From: Pantanalinema sp. GBBB05
GTDB taxonomy: Bacteria; Cyanobacteriota; Cyanobacteriia; Leptolyngbyales; Leptolyngbyaceae
Reading direction: 5' to 3'
Assembly (NCBI GenBank): GCA_016743235.1
Contig: VRZD01000036.1
Coordinates: 1-64,000, forward strand
DNA: 64,000 nt
Numbering within the stretch: position 1 is the first letter of the stretch; each line of letters starts with the position of its first letter. The position numbers were made by a program, and so were the translations under genes. Of the stretch, positions 55,378 to 64,000 are shown one piece after another. The notes under the pieces are model-generated. The model did no database searches, had not been told where the DNA came from, and saw nothing but the letters and a program-made list of their open reading frames with translations.

Positions 55378-56597
55378 AACTGGATTGGATCAGCCCCGCC
55401 GATCGCCTCGGCTCGTTGCCTCCCTACGTGTTTGCTCGATTAGATGAACTGAAAATGCGAGCGCGTGAACAGGGACTGGATTTAATTGATTTGGGGATGG
55501 GCAACCCGGATGGGGCAACTCCCCAGCCTGTCGTGGAAGCGGCGATCGCGGCATTACAAAACCCTGCCAATCATGGGTATCCACCCTTTGAAGGGACAGC
55601 TAGTTTTCGACGCACGATTACGGATTGGTATCATCGGCGCTATAACGTCGAGCTTGATCCCGATGGGGAAGCGTTACCTCTATTGGGATCGAAGGAAGGG
55701 TTAACCCATCTCGCCCTTGCTTATGTGAATCCGGGGGATGTGGTGTTGGTGCCCAGTCCCGCCTATCCTGCCCATTTTCGGGGACCGTTAATTGCTGGTG
55801 GCAAGATTCATCAGCTGATCTTAAAACCAGAAAATGATTGGCTGATTGATTTAACGGCGATCCCGGATGCCGTAGCGGAACAAGCCAAAATTTTGTATTT
55901 TAACTATCCCAGCAATCCTACAGCCGCCACAGCGCCCAGAGAGTTTTTTGAAGAGGTGGTGGCATTTGCGCAGCGCTATGAAATTTTGCTGGTGCATGAT
56001 CTGTGTTATGCCGAGTTGGCATTTGATGGCTACCAACCGACTAGCTTGCTAGAAATTCCTGGAGCTAAGGACATTGGGGTTGAGTTCCATACACTGTCAA
56101 AAACCTACAATATGGCAGGGTGGCGAGTTGGGTTTGTAGTGGGTAATCGCCATATCGTGCAGGGATTACGCACTTTAAAGACAAATCTGGATTATGGCAT
56201 TTTTGCCGCCTTGCAAACGGCGGCTGAAACGGCTTTGCAACTGCCAGATGTCTATTTGCATGAAGTGCAAGCGCGGTATCGTACCCGTCGGGACTTTTTA
56301 ATTGAGGGGTTGGCGGAGCTTGGTTGGACAGTACCGAAAACGCGAGCCACGATGTATCTTTGGGTTCCTTGTCCGCCTGGAATTGGTTCTACGGACTTTG
56401 CCCTATCCGTTTTACAACAAACTGGTGTGGTGGTAACTCCGGGAAATGCTTTTGGTGCGGGTGGTGAAGGCTATGTACGGGTGAGTTTGATTGCTGATTG
56501 CGATCGCTTGGGTGAAGCCTTAAAGCGGTTCAAGCAAGCAGGGATCACGTATCAATCCAGTGCGTTAACCAGTAGTGGTGATGTGTCGGGGCGGTAA
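55374..56597 (+). CDS. Class I/II aminotransferase, LL-DAP aminotransferase-like
   Basis: A fold-type I PLP enzyme of 407 residues. The PLP lysine is K243 in HTLSKTYNMAGWRVGF. Also visible are GMGNPDGATPQPVVEA, GSKEGLTHLAL, NYPSNPTAA and, near the C-terminus, PGNAFGAGGEGYVRVSL with the substrate-carboxylate Arg. The family includes LL-diaminopimelate, alanine and aspartate aminotransferases; I cannot decide among them. Translationally coupled to the upstream dehydrogenase. Confidence 0.92.
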   Translation: MKLDWISPADRLGSLPPYVFARLDELKMRAREQGLDLIDLGMGNPDGATPQPVVEAAIAALQNPANHGYPPFEGTASFRRTITDWYHRRYNVELDPDGEALPLLGSKEGLTHLALAYVNPGDVVLVPSPAYPAHFRGPLIAGGKIHQLILKPENDWLIDLTAIPDAVAEQAKILYFNYPSNPTAATAPREFFEEVVAFAQRYEILLVHDLCYAELAFDGYQPTSLLEIPGAKDIGVEFHTLSKTYNMAGWRVGFVVGNRHIVQGLRTLKTNLDYGIFAALQTAAETALQLPDVYLHEVQARYRTRRDFLIEGLAELGWTVPKTRATMYLWVPCPPGIGSTDFALSVLQQTGVVVTPGNAFGAGGEGYVRVSLIADCDRLGEALKRFKQAGITYQSSALTSSGDVSGR

Positions 56598-56660
56598 GTA
56601 AGGTGCTGACGATCGCGCCTTCACCACCTAGAATCGGGTTCCCAACGGTCAGAACTACCG

Positions 56661-57449
56661 ATGAAGGTCATTGAGCAAACTGCTACACGCTTAACGCTGC
56701 AACATCGACCAGTACCCGTGTGGGCAACTGGGCTAATGTTCGTGGTAGGCTGTGTAGGGTTTTTAGTCTATCTGGTTGGCTACCAAACCGTGTCGCTGCA
56801 TTTGACCTGTAAACGGTTGGCTCCGACTCAAACCAGCTGTGAGCTAAAGCAGATGACCTGGATCGGGATGACACAAACCCAGAAACTTTATAATCCCAGT
56901 GGTGCCTCTGTGATCCGGCGATCGGGGGGGAGGGGAGGACCGACCTATCGAGTTGTGATTAGTACAGAGGCAACCCAGGTATCCTTACTGTCAAATGCGG
57001 ATGGTGGTTACCCAGGTCAGCAAACGATCGCAAGTCAAATCAATCAGTTTGTCAGTAATCCCGCACAAACTACTGTATCGATCGACCAACATAACCGCAT
57101 TATGACGAATTACCTGAGTTTGATGGGGTTGGCTGGATTAATCAGCGGCATCTTAATGCTGAGCCTGAACTCAATGGTCACTTGTACATTCTATAAAAGC
57201 CTGAAAAAGGTCGTATTAGAGCGGAAAAATTGGTTTGGTGTGCGATCGACGATCGAGCGTCCGCTAAATACCATTTTGACGATTGAAATCGAAGAAAAAC
57301 GGGTTAAAAACCGCACCCTATATCGAGCTGTCCTCATGTTCCATTCGGCGGAACGTGTGCCGATCAACCAAGACTACACTAGGGAACATGCGGTTCGAGC
57401 AACTGTCAGTAGTATTCAACTATTTTTAAATCCGGCAACAAATCTGTAG
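56661..57449 (+). CDS. Two-helix membrane protein, hypothetical
   Basis: A 262-residue protein with one membrane segment near the N-terminus (WATGLMFVVGCVGFLVYLVGY, about 21-41) and a second near 150-172 (LMGLAGLISGILMLSLNSM). They enclose an extracytoplasmic or luminal loop of about 110 residues with two cysteines (LTCKRL, TSCELK). The C-terminal 90 residues are soluble and basic. No family recognised. It starts 64 bp after the aminotransferase. Confidence 0.75.
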   Translation: MKVIEQTATRLTLQHRPVPVWATGLMFVVGCVGFLVYLVGYQTVSLHLTCKRLAPTQTSCELKQMTWIGMTQTQKLYNPSGASVIRRSGGRGGPTYRVVISTEATQVSLLSNADGGYPGQQTIASQINQFVSNPAQTTVSIDQHNRIMTNYLSLMGLAGLISGILMLSLNSMVTCTFYKSLKKVVLERKNWFGVRSTIERPLNTILTIEIEEKRVKNRTLYRAVLMFHSAERVPINQDYTREHAVRATVSSIQLFLNPATNL

Positions 57450-57948
57450 GCTTCAGTAGAGGCTGGGCTTTACACTGAGAAATCTATAGGAGTTTCATTA
57501 AGACTTTGCAAAGCTGATGGAAAACTATTGGCAGATCTGGCGATAGGTGGCACAACAGGGGTATATACCTACGTTTACTTGCTCTGTTTTCCTGGCTTCA
57601 GTAGGATTTTAGGAGCGATCGCCTAGGGGATTTAGCATCATACCTTCCAATTCTCCCCTGCTGCCGTACGTATCTACCTAAAGAAAGTTGTTTTATTACT
57701 AGAGCATCTGCCAAATAGGTACATGGGAATATCGCTCGTAATAGCGTATGTATACCTGGCTGGCGAACAAACATTCTGTTGGGGTGACAACGGGGGCATG
57801 GAACTTAATCATCCATCCGCCAATCTTTTTAGACTGTCCAGTTTTCTGGGGCATCGACCTTGACTTGGCATAATTCTGGATCAGTCATCTTCACTCAGCG
57901 TTAAAGCCTGTCGTTGGCTGTGCCATATCTTCCTGTGGTTTTTCTTAG
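57450..57948. other. Intergenic region upstream of the sugar transferase
   Basis: About 500 bp with no supported gene. A short direct repeat (GGCTTCAGTAG near 57450 and again near 57594) and one HIP1 octamer (GCGATCGC) are present. It probably holds the promoter and leader of the exopolysaccharide gene. Confidence 0.45.
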
Positions 57949-58668
57949 ATGATTGCTCTCGAATCCGGTTGTGAACTGCATCAGAGACTCGGCAAGACTA
58001 TGACTTCAATTCAGCCTTCATCACTACGGATGCCCCCCGATGTTGACCGCATCTTGGCAGTACACCCGTCTATCAGTAGCAAAACGAAACGCTGCCTTGA
58101 CATTTTAGGGGCGATCGCGGGACTGCTGATTACAGCTCTGCTCTTTATTCCGATCGCGATCGCGATTCAGTTAGATAATCCAGGACCAATTTTCTATAGC
58201 CAAACTCGCTGTGGCTATCGGGGTCAGCCATTTCGCCTCTGGAAGTTTCGATCGATGGTGGTGCAAGCCGATCAACTGAAGCATCAAATTGAGAACCAGG
58301 CAAAAGGTCATATTTTCAAGAATGACAATGATCCTCGTGTTACCCGGGTTGGACGATTTCTTCGTTGTACCAGTCTGGATGAACTGCCACAGTTTTGGAA
58401 TATATTGTTAGGCGATATGAGTCTGGTCGGGACGCGTCCACCTACGTTAGATGAAGTGCAACACTATGCCAATCACCATTGGGCAAGATTAAACGTTAAA
58501 CCTGGGCTGACGGGTGAATGGCAAGTTCGAGGTCGTTCAACCGTGTTGGACTTTGAGGAGATTGTCAAGCTGGATGTGCAGTATCAACATGCCTGGTCTG
58601 TGGTTTATGATCTACAGCTTGTGATTAAAACAGTGCAAGTCGTTTTAGCGAGAAGTGGAGCTTACTAA
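57949..58668 (+). CDS. Exopolysaccharide priming sugar transferase
   Basis: A bacterial sugar transferase of the WcaJ/RfbP type, which moves a sugar-1-phosphate onto undecaprenyl phosphate to begin polysaccharide synthesis. The 239-residue protein has one hydrophobic segment (LGAIAGLLITALLFIPIAIAI). The conserved catalytic core includes GPIFYSQTRCGYRGQPFRLW, KFRSMV, RVGRFLRCTSLDELPQFWNI and SLVGTRPP. It is the short form, without the extra N-terminal membrane domain. Starts at 57949 or at the ATG at 58000 are both possible. No other polysaccharide gene is adjacent. Confidence 0.92.
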   Translation: MIALESGCELHQRLGKTMTSIQPSSLRMPPDVDRILAVHPSISSKTKRCLDILGAIAGLLITALLFIPIAIAIQLDNPGPIFYSQTRCGYRGQPFRLWKFRSMVVQADQLKHQIENQAKGHIFKNDNDPRVTRVGRFLRCTSLDELPQFWNILLGDMSLVGTRPPTLDEVQHYANHHWARLNVKPGLTGEWQVRGRSTVLDFEEIVKLDVQYQHAWSVVYDLQLVIKTVQVVLARSGAY

Positions 58669-58687
58669 AAGTTGCAACTGTGAGATA

Positions 58688-58725
58688 ACGATCGCTCCTG
58701 TTCTAACTTAGACAGGAGCGATCGT
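58688..58725. terminator. Long hairpin between convergent genes
   Basis: ACGATCGCTCCTGT and ACAGGAGCGATCGT pair perfectly, and the inner TCTAA / TTAGA extends the stem, so nearly all 38 bases form one hairpin with a single bulge. It lies 20 bp after the sugar transferase and faces the end of pckA. No T run; probably a bidirectional end signal. Confidence 0.6.
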
Positions 58726-58831
58726 AGTAGATCCGAAGTTAAATGGAGATCGCTTGTAGCGATGGATTAAGTAGATCGCTTATTTGCTCTGCTTCCGAAG
58801 TAGTGACCTAACCCACTCTAATATTCGCCCA

Positions 58832-60625
58832 TTAGACAATAGTAATTTCAGGACCAGCGGCAGCAATTTCCGGTGCAGCATCGGTGAATTGTTCAAAGTT
58901 GCGAACAAATTGTTGTGCTAATTGTTGGGCTTGATGATCATAGGCAACTGGATCTGCCCAAGTTTGGCGGGGATCAAGGACAGAGGCAGGAACACCGGGA
59001 ACCGTTTCGGGAACCAGCACCTTAAAGATGGGATGGGGAGTGTAAGGAACCTGATCTAAATCGCCATTTAAAGCGGCAGATACCATCGATCGAGTATGTT
59101 GAATAGAGATCCGTTCTCCGACGCCATGAGCGCCACCTAACCAACCTGTATTGACCAGGAAGACTTGAGTTTCAGGATGTTGTAACAACCGTTCCCCTAG
59201 CATTTCAGCGTAAACGGTGGGTGAGAGGGGGAAGAACACCTGCCCAAAGCAGGCTGAGAATGTGCTTTCGGGTGTAGTAATTCCCCGCTCTGTCCCGGCG
59301 AGTTTACTGGTATAGCCAGACAGGAAGTGGTACATCGCTTGTTCACGGGTCAACCGCGCGATCGGAGGAAGGACGCCAAAGGCATCGGCGGTCAGGAAAA
59401 TGATAGTTTTGGGGTGGTTGCCCATGCCCGAAGGCACACTATTGGGAATATGTTCCAGTGGATAAGCCACCCGAGTATTCTCGGTTAAGCGATCGCTATC
59501 ATAGTCCAGCCTTCGGGTGGCAGAATCAATCTCTACATTTTCCAACAATGCGCCAAACCGAATTGCTGACCAGATCTGTGGCTCATTGTGCTGCGATAAG
59601 CGAATTGTTTTGGCATAACAACCGCCTTCAAAGTTGAAAATACCTGCTGTTGACCATCCATGTTCATCATCTCCGATCAAATGGCGATCGGGAGCGGCAG
59701 ATAGGGTCGTTTTGCCGGTACCCGACAAGCCAAAAAATAAGGCGGTATGACCGTCAGTAGCGATATTTGCCGCTCCATGCATCGGCAGAACATCATGTTT
59801 AGTCATTACATAATTTAATAGCGTGAAGATAGACTTCTTCATCTCCCCGGCATAATGGCTACCACCAATTAAGACAATTCTTTTGGTGAGATGTAAGATG
59901 ATAAAGGCTTCACTATTCAGTTCATCGGTTGTGGGATTGCCTTGTAACCCAGGTAACGCAATTACCGTAAAGTCAGCTTGATGTTGCTGTAGTTCTGTGT
60001 CAGTAGGACGACGAAATAGTTGATGTACGAATAAGTTCTGCCAGGCAAACTCATTGATCACTCGAACACCAAACCGATAGTTTGGATCAGCGCCCACAAA
60101 ACCATCAAATATATACAAGTCGCGGTATTGGACATAGTCCATTGCCCGTTGATACAGGTTGTGGAACTGAGCTTCTGAAAGGGGGCGATTAGTGTGATTC
60201 CAATCTACTTCGTGGCAACTCCCAGCTTCATAAACGATGAAGCGATCCTTCGGCGATCGTCCGGTATACTTTCCAGTTTCAACACATAATGCACCATTAA
60301 TGGCGAGTTGACCTTCACCCCGCATGAGAGCATGTTCAACTAATTCGGGAATTGCTAAATTGCGATAAACATGATGCAAGTTTTGCATTCCTAATGCACT
60401 GAGTCCATAAGTCCGATCGCCTTTCATAGATTGCAGTAACTGCCATGCTGTTTGTAGCAAATGATCCGCTTGATTCGTTTCTAAAGGAACGGCTCGTTCC
60501 AAATCTTCCTCGACAGCGTTGGTCATCGGCGGTGTGACGGTACATTGTTGCGATCGAGAACAGATTAACTGAGAAATTAATTGCCGATGGTATTCTTGAA
60601 GCTCTAGGTGACCTACGACTGCCAT
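58832..60625 (-). CDS. pckA: Phosphoenolpyruvate carboxykinase (ATP)
   Basis: Catalyses oxaloacetate + ATP to PEP + CO2 + ADP, linking C4 acids to gluconeogenesis. The 597-residue protein has GKYTGRSPKDRFIV (118-131), GGSHYAGEMKKSIFTLLNY (the PEPCK metal-binding region), and the P-loop GLSGTGKT (299-306) followed by IGDDEHGW. It is about 55 residues longer than the E. coli enzyme at the N-terminus. That start is supported by GGAGG eight bases before the ATG at 60625, so the extension is probably real. An internal Met at residue 34 is the alternative start. Confidence 0.96.
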   Translation of the reverse strand: MAVVGHLELQEYHRQLISQLICSRSQQCTVTPPMTNAVEEDLERAVPLETNQADHLLQTAWQLLQSMKGDRTYGLSALGMQNLHHVYRNLAIPELVEHALMRGEGQLAINGALCVETGKYTGRSPKDRFIVYEAGSCHEVDWNHTNRPLSEAQFHNLYQRAMDYVQYRDLYIFDGFVGADPNYRFGVRVINEFAWQNLFVHQLFRRPTDTELQQHQADFTVIALPGLQGNPTTDELNSEAFIILHLTKRIVLIGGSHYAGEMKKSIFTLLNYVMTKHDVLPMHGAANIATDGHTALFFGLSGTGKTTLSAAPDRHLIGDDEHGWSTAGIFNFEGGCYAKTIRLSQHNEPQIWSAIRFGALLENVEIDSATRRLDYDSDRLTENTRVAYPLEHIPNSVPSGMGNHPKTIIFLTADAFGVLPPIARLTREQAMYHFLSGYTSKLAGTERGITTPESTFSACFGQVFFPLSPTVYAEMLGERLLQHPETQVFLVNTGWLGGAHGVGERISIQHTRSMVSAALNGDLDQVPYTPHPIFKVLVPETVPGVPASVLDPRQTWADPVAYDHQAQQLAQQFVRNFEQFTDAAPEIAAAGPEITIV

Positions 60626-61066
60626 ACTATAACCTCCAATTACTGGTTTGAATCAACGGGATAAAATGCTTGTAATTGCGCAAGCCAATCCTGCCCTTCA
60701 GACCCTATTTCTTACCCAAAAAATAGACTTCTTGCAGTGATGCTGAAGAGCCAAACAGCCGATTCAAGCTACCAAAACCGACGGTTGCAAGAGGTCGAAA
60801 GGATATATAGGAGTGCGAACCAAAGGGAGAACAGTGTGTCGAGAAACCCTCTAATTATCTAAGTCAAAGACTTTAGCCGAACTTAAAAACTCGTAACTTG
60901 GAACTGGCACCTTCGAGATCTGTTTGGGAGTTGCTATCCAGCTAACCCTCCCATATCTGTAATATTAATGACATTTTTCATGAATATCAAGTTAACAATT
61001 GTGCGCCAGGCGCAGTCGATTTTTTCAAAACTCAATACTGTTTCTCTCATAGTAGTAAAAGTTAAC
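60626..61066. other. Intergenic region upstream of pckA
   Basis: About 440 bp between two leftward genes: the pckA promoter side and the end of the U32 gene. A short + strand open frame (from 60968) has no ribosome site and no recognisable product. No repeat or terminator stands out. Confidence 0.45.
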
Positions 61067-63640
61067 TTACTCGATCGTGCCTCGGGTAACGCCTAGTTGA
61101 TTGTGCAGCTTCAGTTCTCGCCACAATTGTGCTCCGCTCATCTCTCCCTGTAAGAGTTGCTGATACCGCTGAATGGTTTGAGTTACCTGGGTAGGAGTTT
61201 CATGCACAAATTCTAAGCGGAAGTGAGTTACTCCTAGTTCTATAAAGTGGTGGACATGCTCGGCCCCCGTTTGGGCAGTGCCATTAAATACTGTATTGCG
61301 GCACCCTGCATCGGCTTGCAGAATATGTTCTGTGCCAACTCGATCGCGCAATTTCACCTGGTATTGCTCACAGGGACGACCACAATTAGTGTAATCGGTG
61401 CCTGTGGAGAGAAAGGCACAAAAAACACAATGCTCCATGTGAAACATCGGCATATGTTGATGAATTGTGACCTCAAACCAATTACGAGGACAATTTGTAA
61501 GTAAGGTTTCTAGTTGATGAATATTCAGATCATAGGAAGCTGTTAAGCGTTCCAGATCAAACTGTTGTTTGAAATAATTTGCTGTTAATGGATTGGCAAC
61601 ATTGAGGGAGAAATCGCCAATACAACGATCGTGCTTAAAAAACTGGAGTTGGTCATAGTTTCGCACTAAATAACCATCAGCATGGCAATCTCGTACCTGC
61701 TGAAGAATCCAGGTTTCGCCTGGTTTTGTGATGCGGGGAGGGGCGACGAAGATTTGAGGTGGGGAGGATAGGGGAGATGGGGAAGCAGTGCTGTTACCTT
61801 CCTTACCTGCTTGCTGCCGCACGAGCTGTATAGCTTCTCGATAACCACGGGGGTCTTCAAATTCACAGTAGAGGGTAGAAATTCCTGCACTAATCGCGGC
61901 TTTTAATTGGGAGATATTTCGGACTAGGATAATCAGCTCTGGCGATCGAGAAGCTGAATCAGTTACTGGCTCAGCCTGTTGGGGAAATAGATCTTGGTAG
62001 GTTACCTGCGATCGTAGTTCCCAGCGTTTGGGTTTTGTCCTTAATGCCTCTAATTGTGTAACCAGATCTCGACGCATCTGATTCAGTTCCTTCACTGGAA
62101 GCATTACCTGTCCGCGCAGATGATTATCTAGTTGACCTAGACAAAATGGCGTATTTCCTAGCCGACTTAACTGTTCCTGTAACCGTTCAGTGGTGAGTGG
62201 TTTAGTATGCGCTGATACTAATGGCATAGTTGATTCAACCTGAGCCACATGCCCCAAGCGATCGCGGGCAATAATCACCAATGATTGCTCCACTGTACCG
62301 TAGACTTCTAGATCGATCGGACGCTGAAATCGTGGGGTGTCTCCGGCAAAAGTCTGGCGTAAGTTGCGATCGAGTTCTGGATCGCTGGTTTTCCACACCC
62401 GATCACCGACTTGAATGCGGCGCAGATTCAGATTCCCGTACCCAAAGGTAAGAGTTGCTTCCTGTCCGCGATGATCTACGGTATAAATGCGTCCCCCTTC
62501 TTCTGGTTGTTCGGGATGACTATGATCAAATACCACCCCATCCCCTGGCTTGACTGGTGCTTGCAGTTTGATGGTGATGCGATCGCCCTGAAGCCGAGTC
62601 ACCTTGCCCAAGTAAACGCCTCGCTTTTTGCCAAATCGGGCATGGACAAGGGCTTGATTATTAATCCCCTCAAACCATCCAGTAGATAAGCCTCGCGAAA
62701 ACGCCATTTCCAACTCATAGCGCTCTCGTTCTCCCCCATCTCCCTGACCTCCCCTATCTTCGTGATCTCCCCGCAATTCCATGACCCGATCGATCGCCTG
62801 CCGATATACGCGCGTCACATTAGCAACGTATTCGGGCGATTTTAAGCGACCCTCAATTTTTAGTGAACTGACTCCAGTTTTGATCAGGTCTGGTAATACA
62901 TCGAGTCCGGCTAAGTCTTGAGGACTCAAAAGATATTTACGATCGCCTAAATCAATTACTTTGCCATCGGCAATCAAGTCGTAGGGCATCCGGCAAGCTT
63001 GGGCACATTCGCCCCGGTTTGCCGAGCGTCCGCCCAGGGCTTCACTCGTGAGGCATTGACCGGAATAGGCGACGCATAATGCGCCGTGTACGAAGACTTC
63101 GAGGGGTAAGGAGATGTTGTGCTGGTGGATTTGTTGTTGAATTTTGTTGATTTCTTTGAGCGAACATTCTCGAGCTAGCACGACTAATTCACAGCCGAGC
63201 GATCGGGCAAACTCCACTCCTGCTGCACTGGTAATCGTCATTTGGGTGGAGGCATGGATGGGGAAGTCGGGAGATAAATGACGAATCAAGCGGCATAATC
63301 CGACATCCTGCACGATCGCGGCATCCACTCCAGCAGCAATGATCGATCGCAGATATTGAGTGGCTTCTGATAATTCTGGGGTAAAAATCAGGGTATTAAC
63401 GGTGACATACCCTTTCACACCACGCCGATGCAGAAATTCCATTAAGGCTGGTAAGTCGGCTTCCGTGAAATTCTCGGCTCGCATACGGGCATTAAACCGT
63501 TCCAGCCCAAAGTAAATAGCATCAGCACCATTTTCGACCGCCGCTTGGGCACAGTCCCAGCTGCCAGCAGGGGCTAATAGTTCAGGACGTTGAATGAAGG
63601 ATTGAGTCGAGCCTTGGGTAGAAGAAGAATGGGCTGTCAT
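61067..63640 (-). CDS. U32 peptidase-family protein, RlhA-like
   Basis: U32 proteins are now known largely as RNA-hydroxylation factors (RlhA for 23S rRNA, TrhP for tRNA) rather than proteases. The 857-residue protein starts RPELLAPAGSWDCAQAAVENGADAI after a short tail. It has the family signature at 181-200 (EVFVHGALCVAYSGQC...), and C189, C196, C212 and C216 could hold a metal or Fe-S cluster. A DUF3656-type middle region, as in RlhA, follows. Two low-complexity inserts are visible, at about 291-310 (RGDHEDRGGQGDGGERER) and 612-630 (GKEGNSTASPSPLSSPP). Divergent from the S9 peptidase gene. Confidence 0.9.
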   Translation of the reverse strand: MTAHSSSTQGSTQSFIQRPELLAPAGSWDCAQAAVENGADAIYFGLERFNARMRAENFTEADLPALMEFLHRRGVKGYVTVNTLIFTPELSEATQYLRSIIAAGVDAAIVQDVGLCRLIRHLSPDFPIHASTQMTITSAAGVEFARSLGCELVVLARECSLKEINKIQQQIHQHNISLPLEVFVHGALCVAYSGQCLTSEALGGRSANRGECAQACRMPYDLIADGKVIDLGDRKYLLSPQDLAGLDVLPDLIKTGVSSLKIEGRLKSPEYVANVTRVYRQAIDRVMELRGDHEDRGGQGDGGERERYELEMAFSRGLSTGWFEGINNQALVHARFGKKRGVYLGKVTRLQGDRITIKLQAPVKPGDGVVFDHSHPEQPEEGGRIYTVDHRGQEATLTFGYGNLNLRRIQVGDRVWKTSDPELDRNLRQTFAGDTPRFQRPIDLEVYGTVEQSLVIIARDRLGHVAQVESTMPLVSAHTKPLTTERLQEQLSRLGNTPFCLGQLDNHLRGQVMLPVKELNQMRRDLVTQLEALRTKPKRWELRSQVTYQDLFPQQAEPVTDSASRSPELIILVRNISQLKAAISAGISTLYCEFEDPRGYREAIQLVRQQAGKEGNSTASPSPLSSPPQIFVAPPRITKPGETWILQQVRDCHADGYLVRNYDQLQFFKHDRCIGDFSLNVANPLTANYFKQQFDLERLTASYDLNIHQLETLLTNCPRNWFEVTIHQHMPMFHMEHCVFCAFLSTGTDYTNCGRPCEQYQVKLRDRVGTEHILQADAGCRNTVFNGTAQTGAEHVHHFIELGVTHFRLEFVHETPTQVTQTIQRYQQLLQGEMSGAQLWRELKLHNQLGVTRGTIE

Positions 63641-63737
63641 GTCGCCTGCGATCGCGTGGGTTCTCTAGCCATCATATCGGTTGGACAATTCTGCATGTAG
63701 ACTGTAGAGGCAAGTTTTGGCGAAATGATTTACGGTT

Positions 63738-64000
63738 ATGGCGGAAACACAGGTCGCACCCTACGGTTCATGGCAGTCTCCGATTACCTCTGATCTAATT
63801 GTGGCTGGCACGATCGGTCTAGGGGGTGTGCGGTTAGATGGCAATCAGGTGTACTGGAGTGAACAGCGTCCAACTGAAGGGGGGCGGAATGTGATTGTCT
63901 GCCGTTCTGCGGATGGGCAGATTCGCGATATTACCCCAACCCCGTTTAACGTGCGGACGCGAGTGCATGAGTATGGGGGTGGTTCCTATCTGGTGCATCA
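63738..64000 (+). CDS. S9 family peptidase, start only
   Basis: The first 87 codons of a gene cut by the right edge. The sequence MAETQVAPYGSWQSPITSDL, then GLGGVRLDGNQVYWSEQRP and HEYGGGSYLV, is the N-terminal beta-propeller start of dipeptidyl/acylaminoacyl peptidases (prolyl oligopeptidase family). The catalytic domain is outside the window. Its start is 97 bp from the U32 gene start, on the opposite strand. Confidence 0.85.
   Translation, partial: MAETQVAPYGSWQSPITSDLIVAGTIGLGGVRLDGNQVYWSEQRPTEGGRNVIVCRSADGQIRDITPTPFNVRTRVHEYGGGSYLVH

Overview
The window is a stretch of cyanobacterial chromosome. It carries a photosystem II psbD gene and a complete kaiA-kaiB-kaiC clock operon. It also has Ycf51, DUF4327 and DUF4336 family genes that are typical of cyanobacteria, and the HIP1-like octamer GCGATCGC recurs throughout. 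Many hybrid histidine kinases plus large secreted exoproteins suggest a sizeable, possibly filamentous or mat-forming genome (Leptolyngbya-like grade). That last point is inference only; I cannot name the species.

Layout. 1-6.3 kb: the 3' part of a stand-alone psbD ending in a strong terminator, an RtcB-like RNA ligase, a small ORF made of 21-bp tandem repeats, a DUF4336 protein, a membrane protein and a single-domain response regulator. 7.2-14.6 kb: the clock region. A CBS-domain hybrid histidine kinase with degenerate receivers is transcribed divergently from kaiABC, and a small membrane protein gene follows kaiC. 14.6-24.6 kb: a secreted-type protein gene whose N-terminus looks broken, gamma-glutamyltransferase, an ABM-like small protein, a signalling operon (CHASE3-HAMP-GAF hybrid kinase with three receivers, then cheR and a receiver-less cheB), UspA and DUF4327. 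24.7-31.3 kb: a ZIP-type transporter with an inserted cyclic-nucleotide-binding domain, glyoxalase I, an envelope LolA-like protein, an orphan sugar-binding lipoprotein, an EamA transporter and SppA.

31.3-50.6 kb is the most distinctive part: a two-partner-secretion locus. It has two filamentous-haemagglutinin-type exoproteins (1991 and 855 aa), one TpsB outer-membrane transporter, two paralogous TPR-CHAT (caspase-like) proteins with N-terminal export or anchor segments, and a GT4 glycosyltransferase. One CHAT gene shares a divergent promoter region with the large exoprotein; the other overlaps the end of tpsB by 49 nt. Both exoproteins end in a homologous tail bracketed by two cysteines, with no cysteine in the long passenger between the secretion domain and the tail.

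50.7-64 kb: housekeeping genes. These are a conserved acidic protein of unknown function, an A-type Fe-S carrier, a TPR protein, Ycf51, a translationally coupled GldA-like dehydrogenase and class I aminotransferase pair, a membrane protein, a priming sugar transferase for exopolysaccharide, ATP-dependent PEP carboxykinase, a U32 peptidase-family protein (RlhA-like), and the start of an S9 peptidase cut by the window edge. I found no tRNA, rRNA, CRISPR array or intact insertion sequence.
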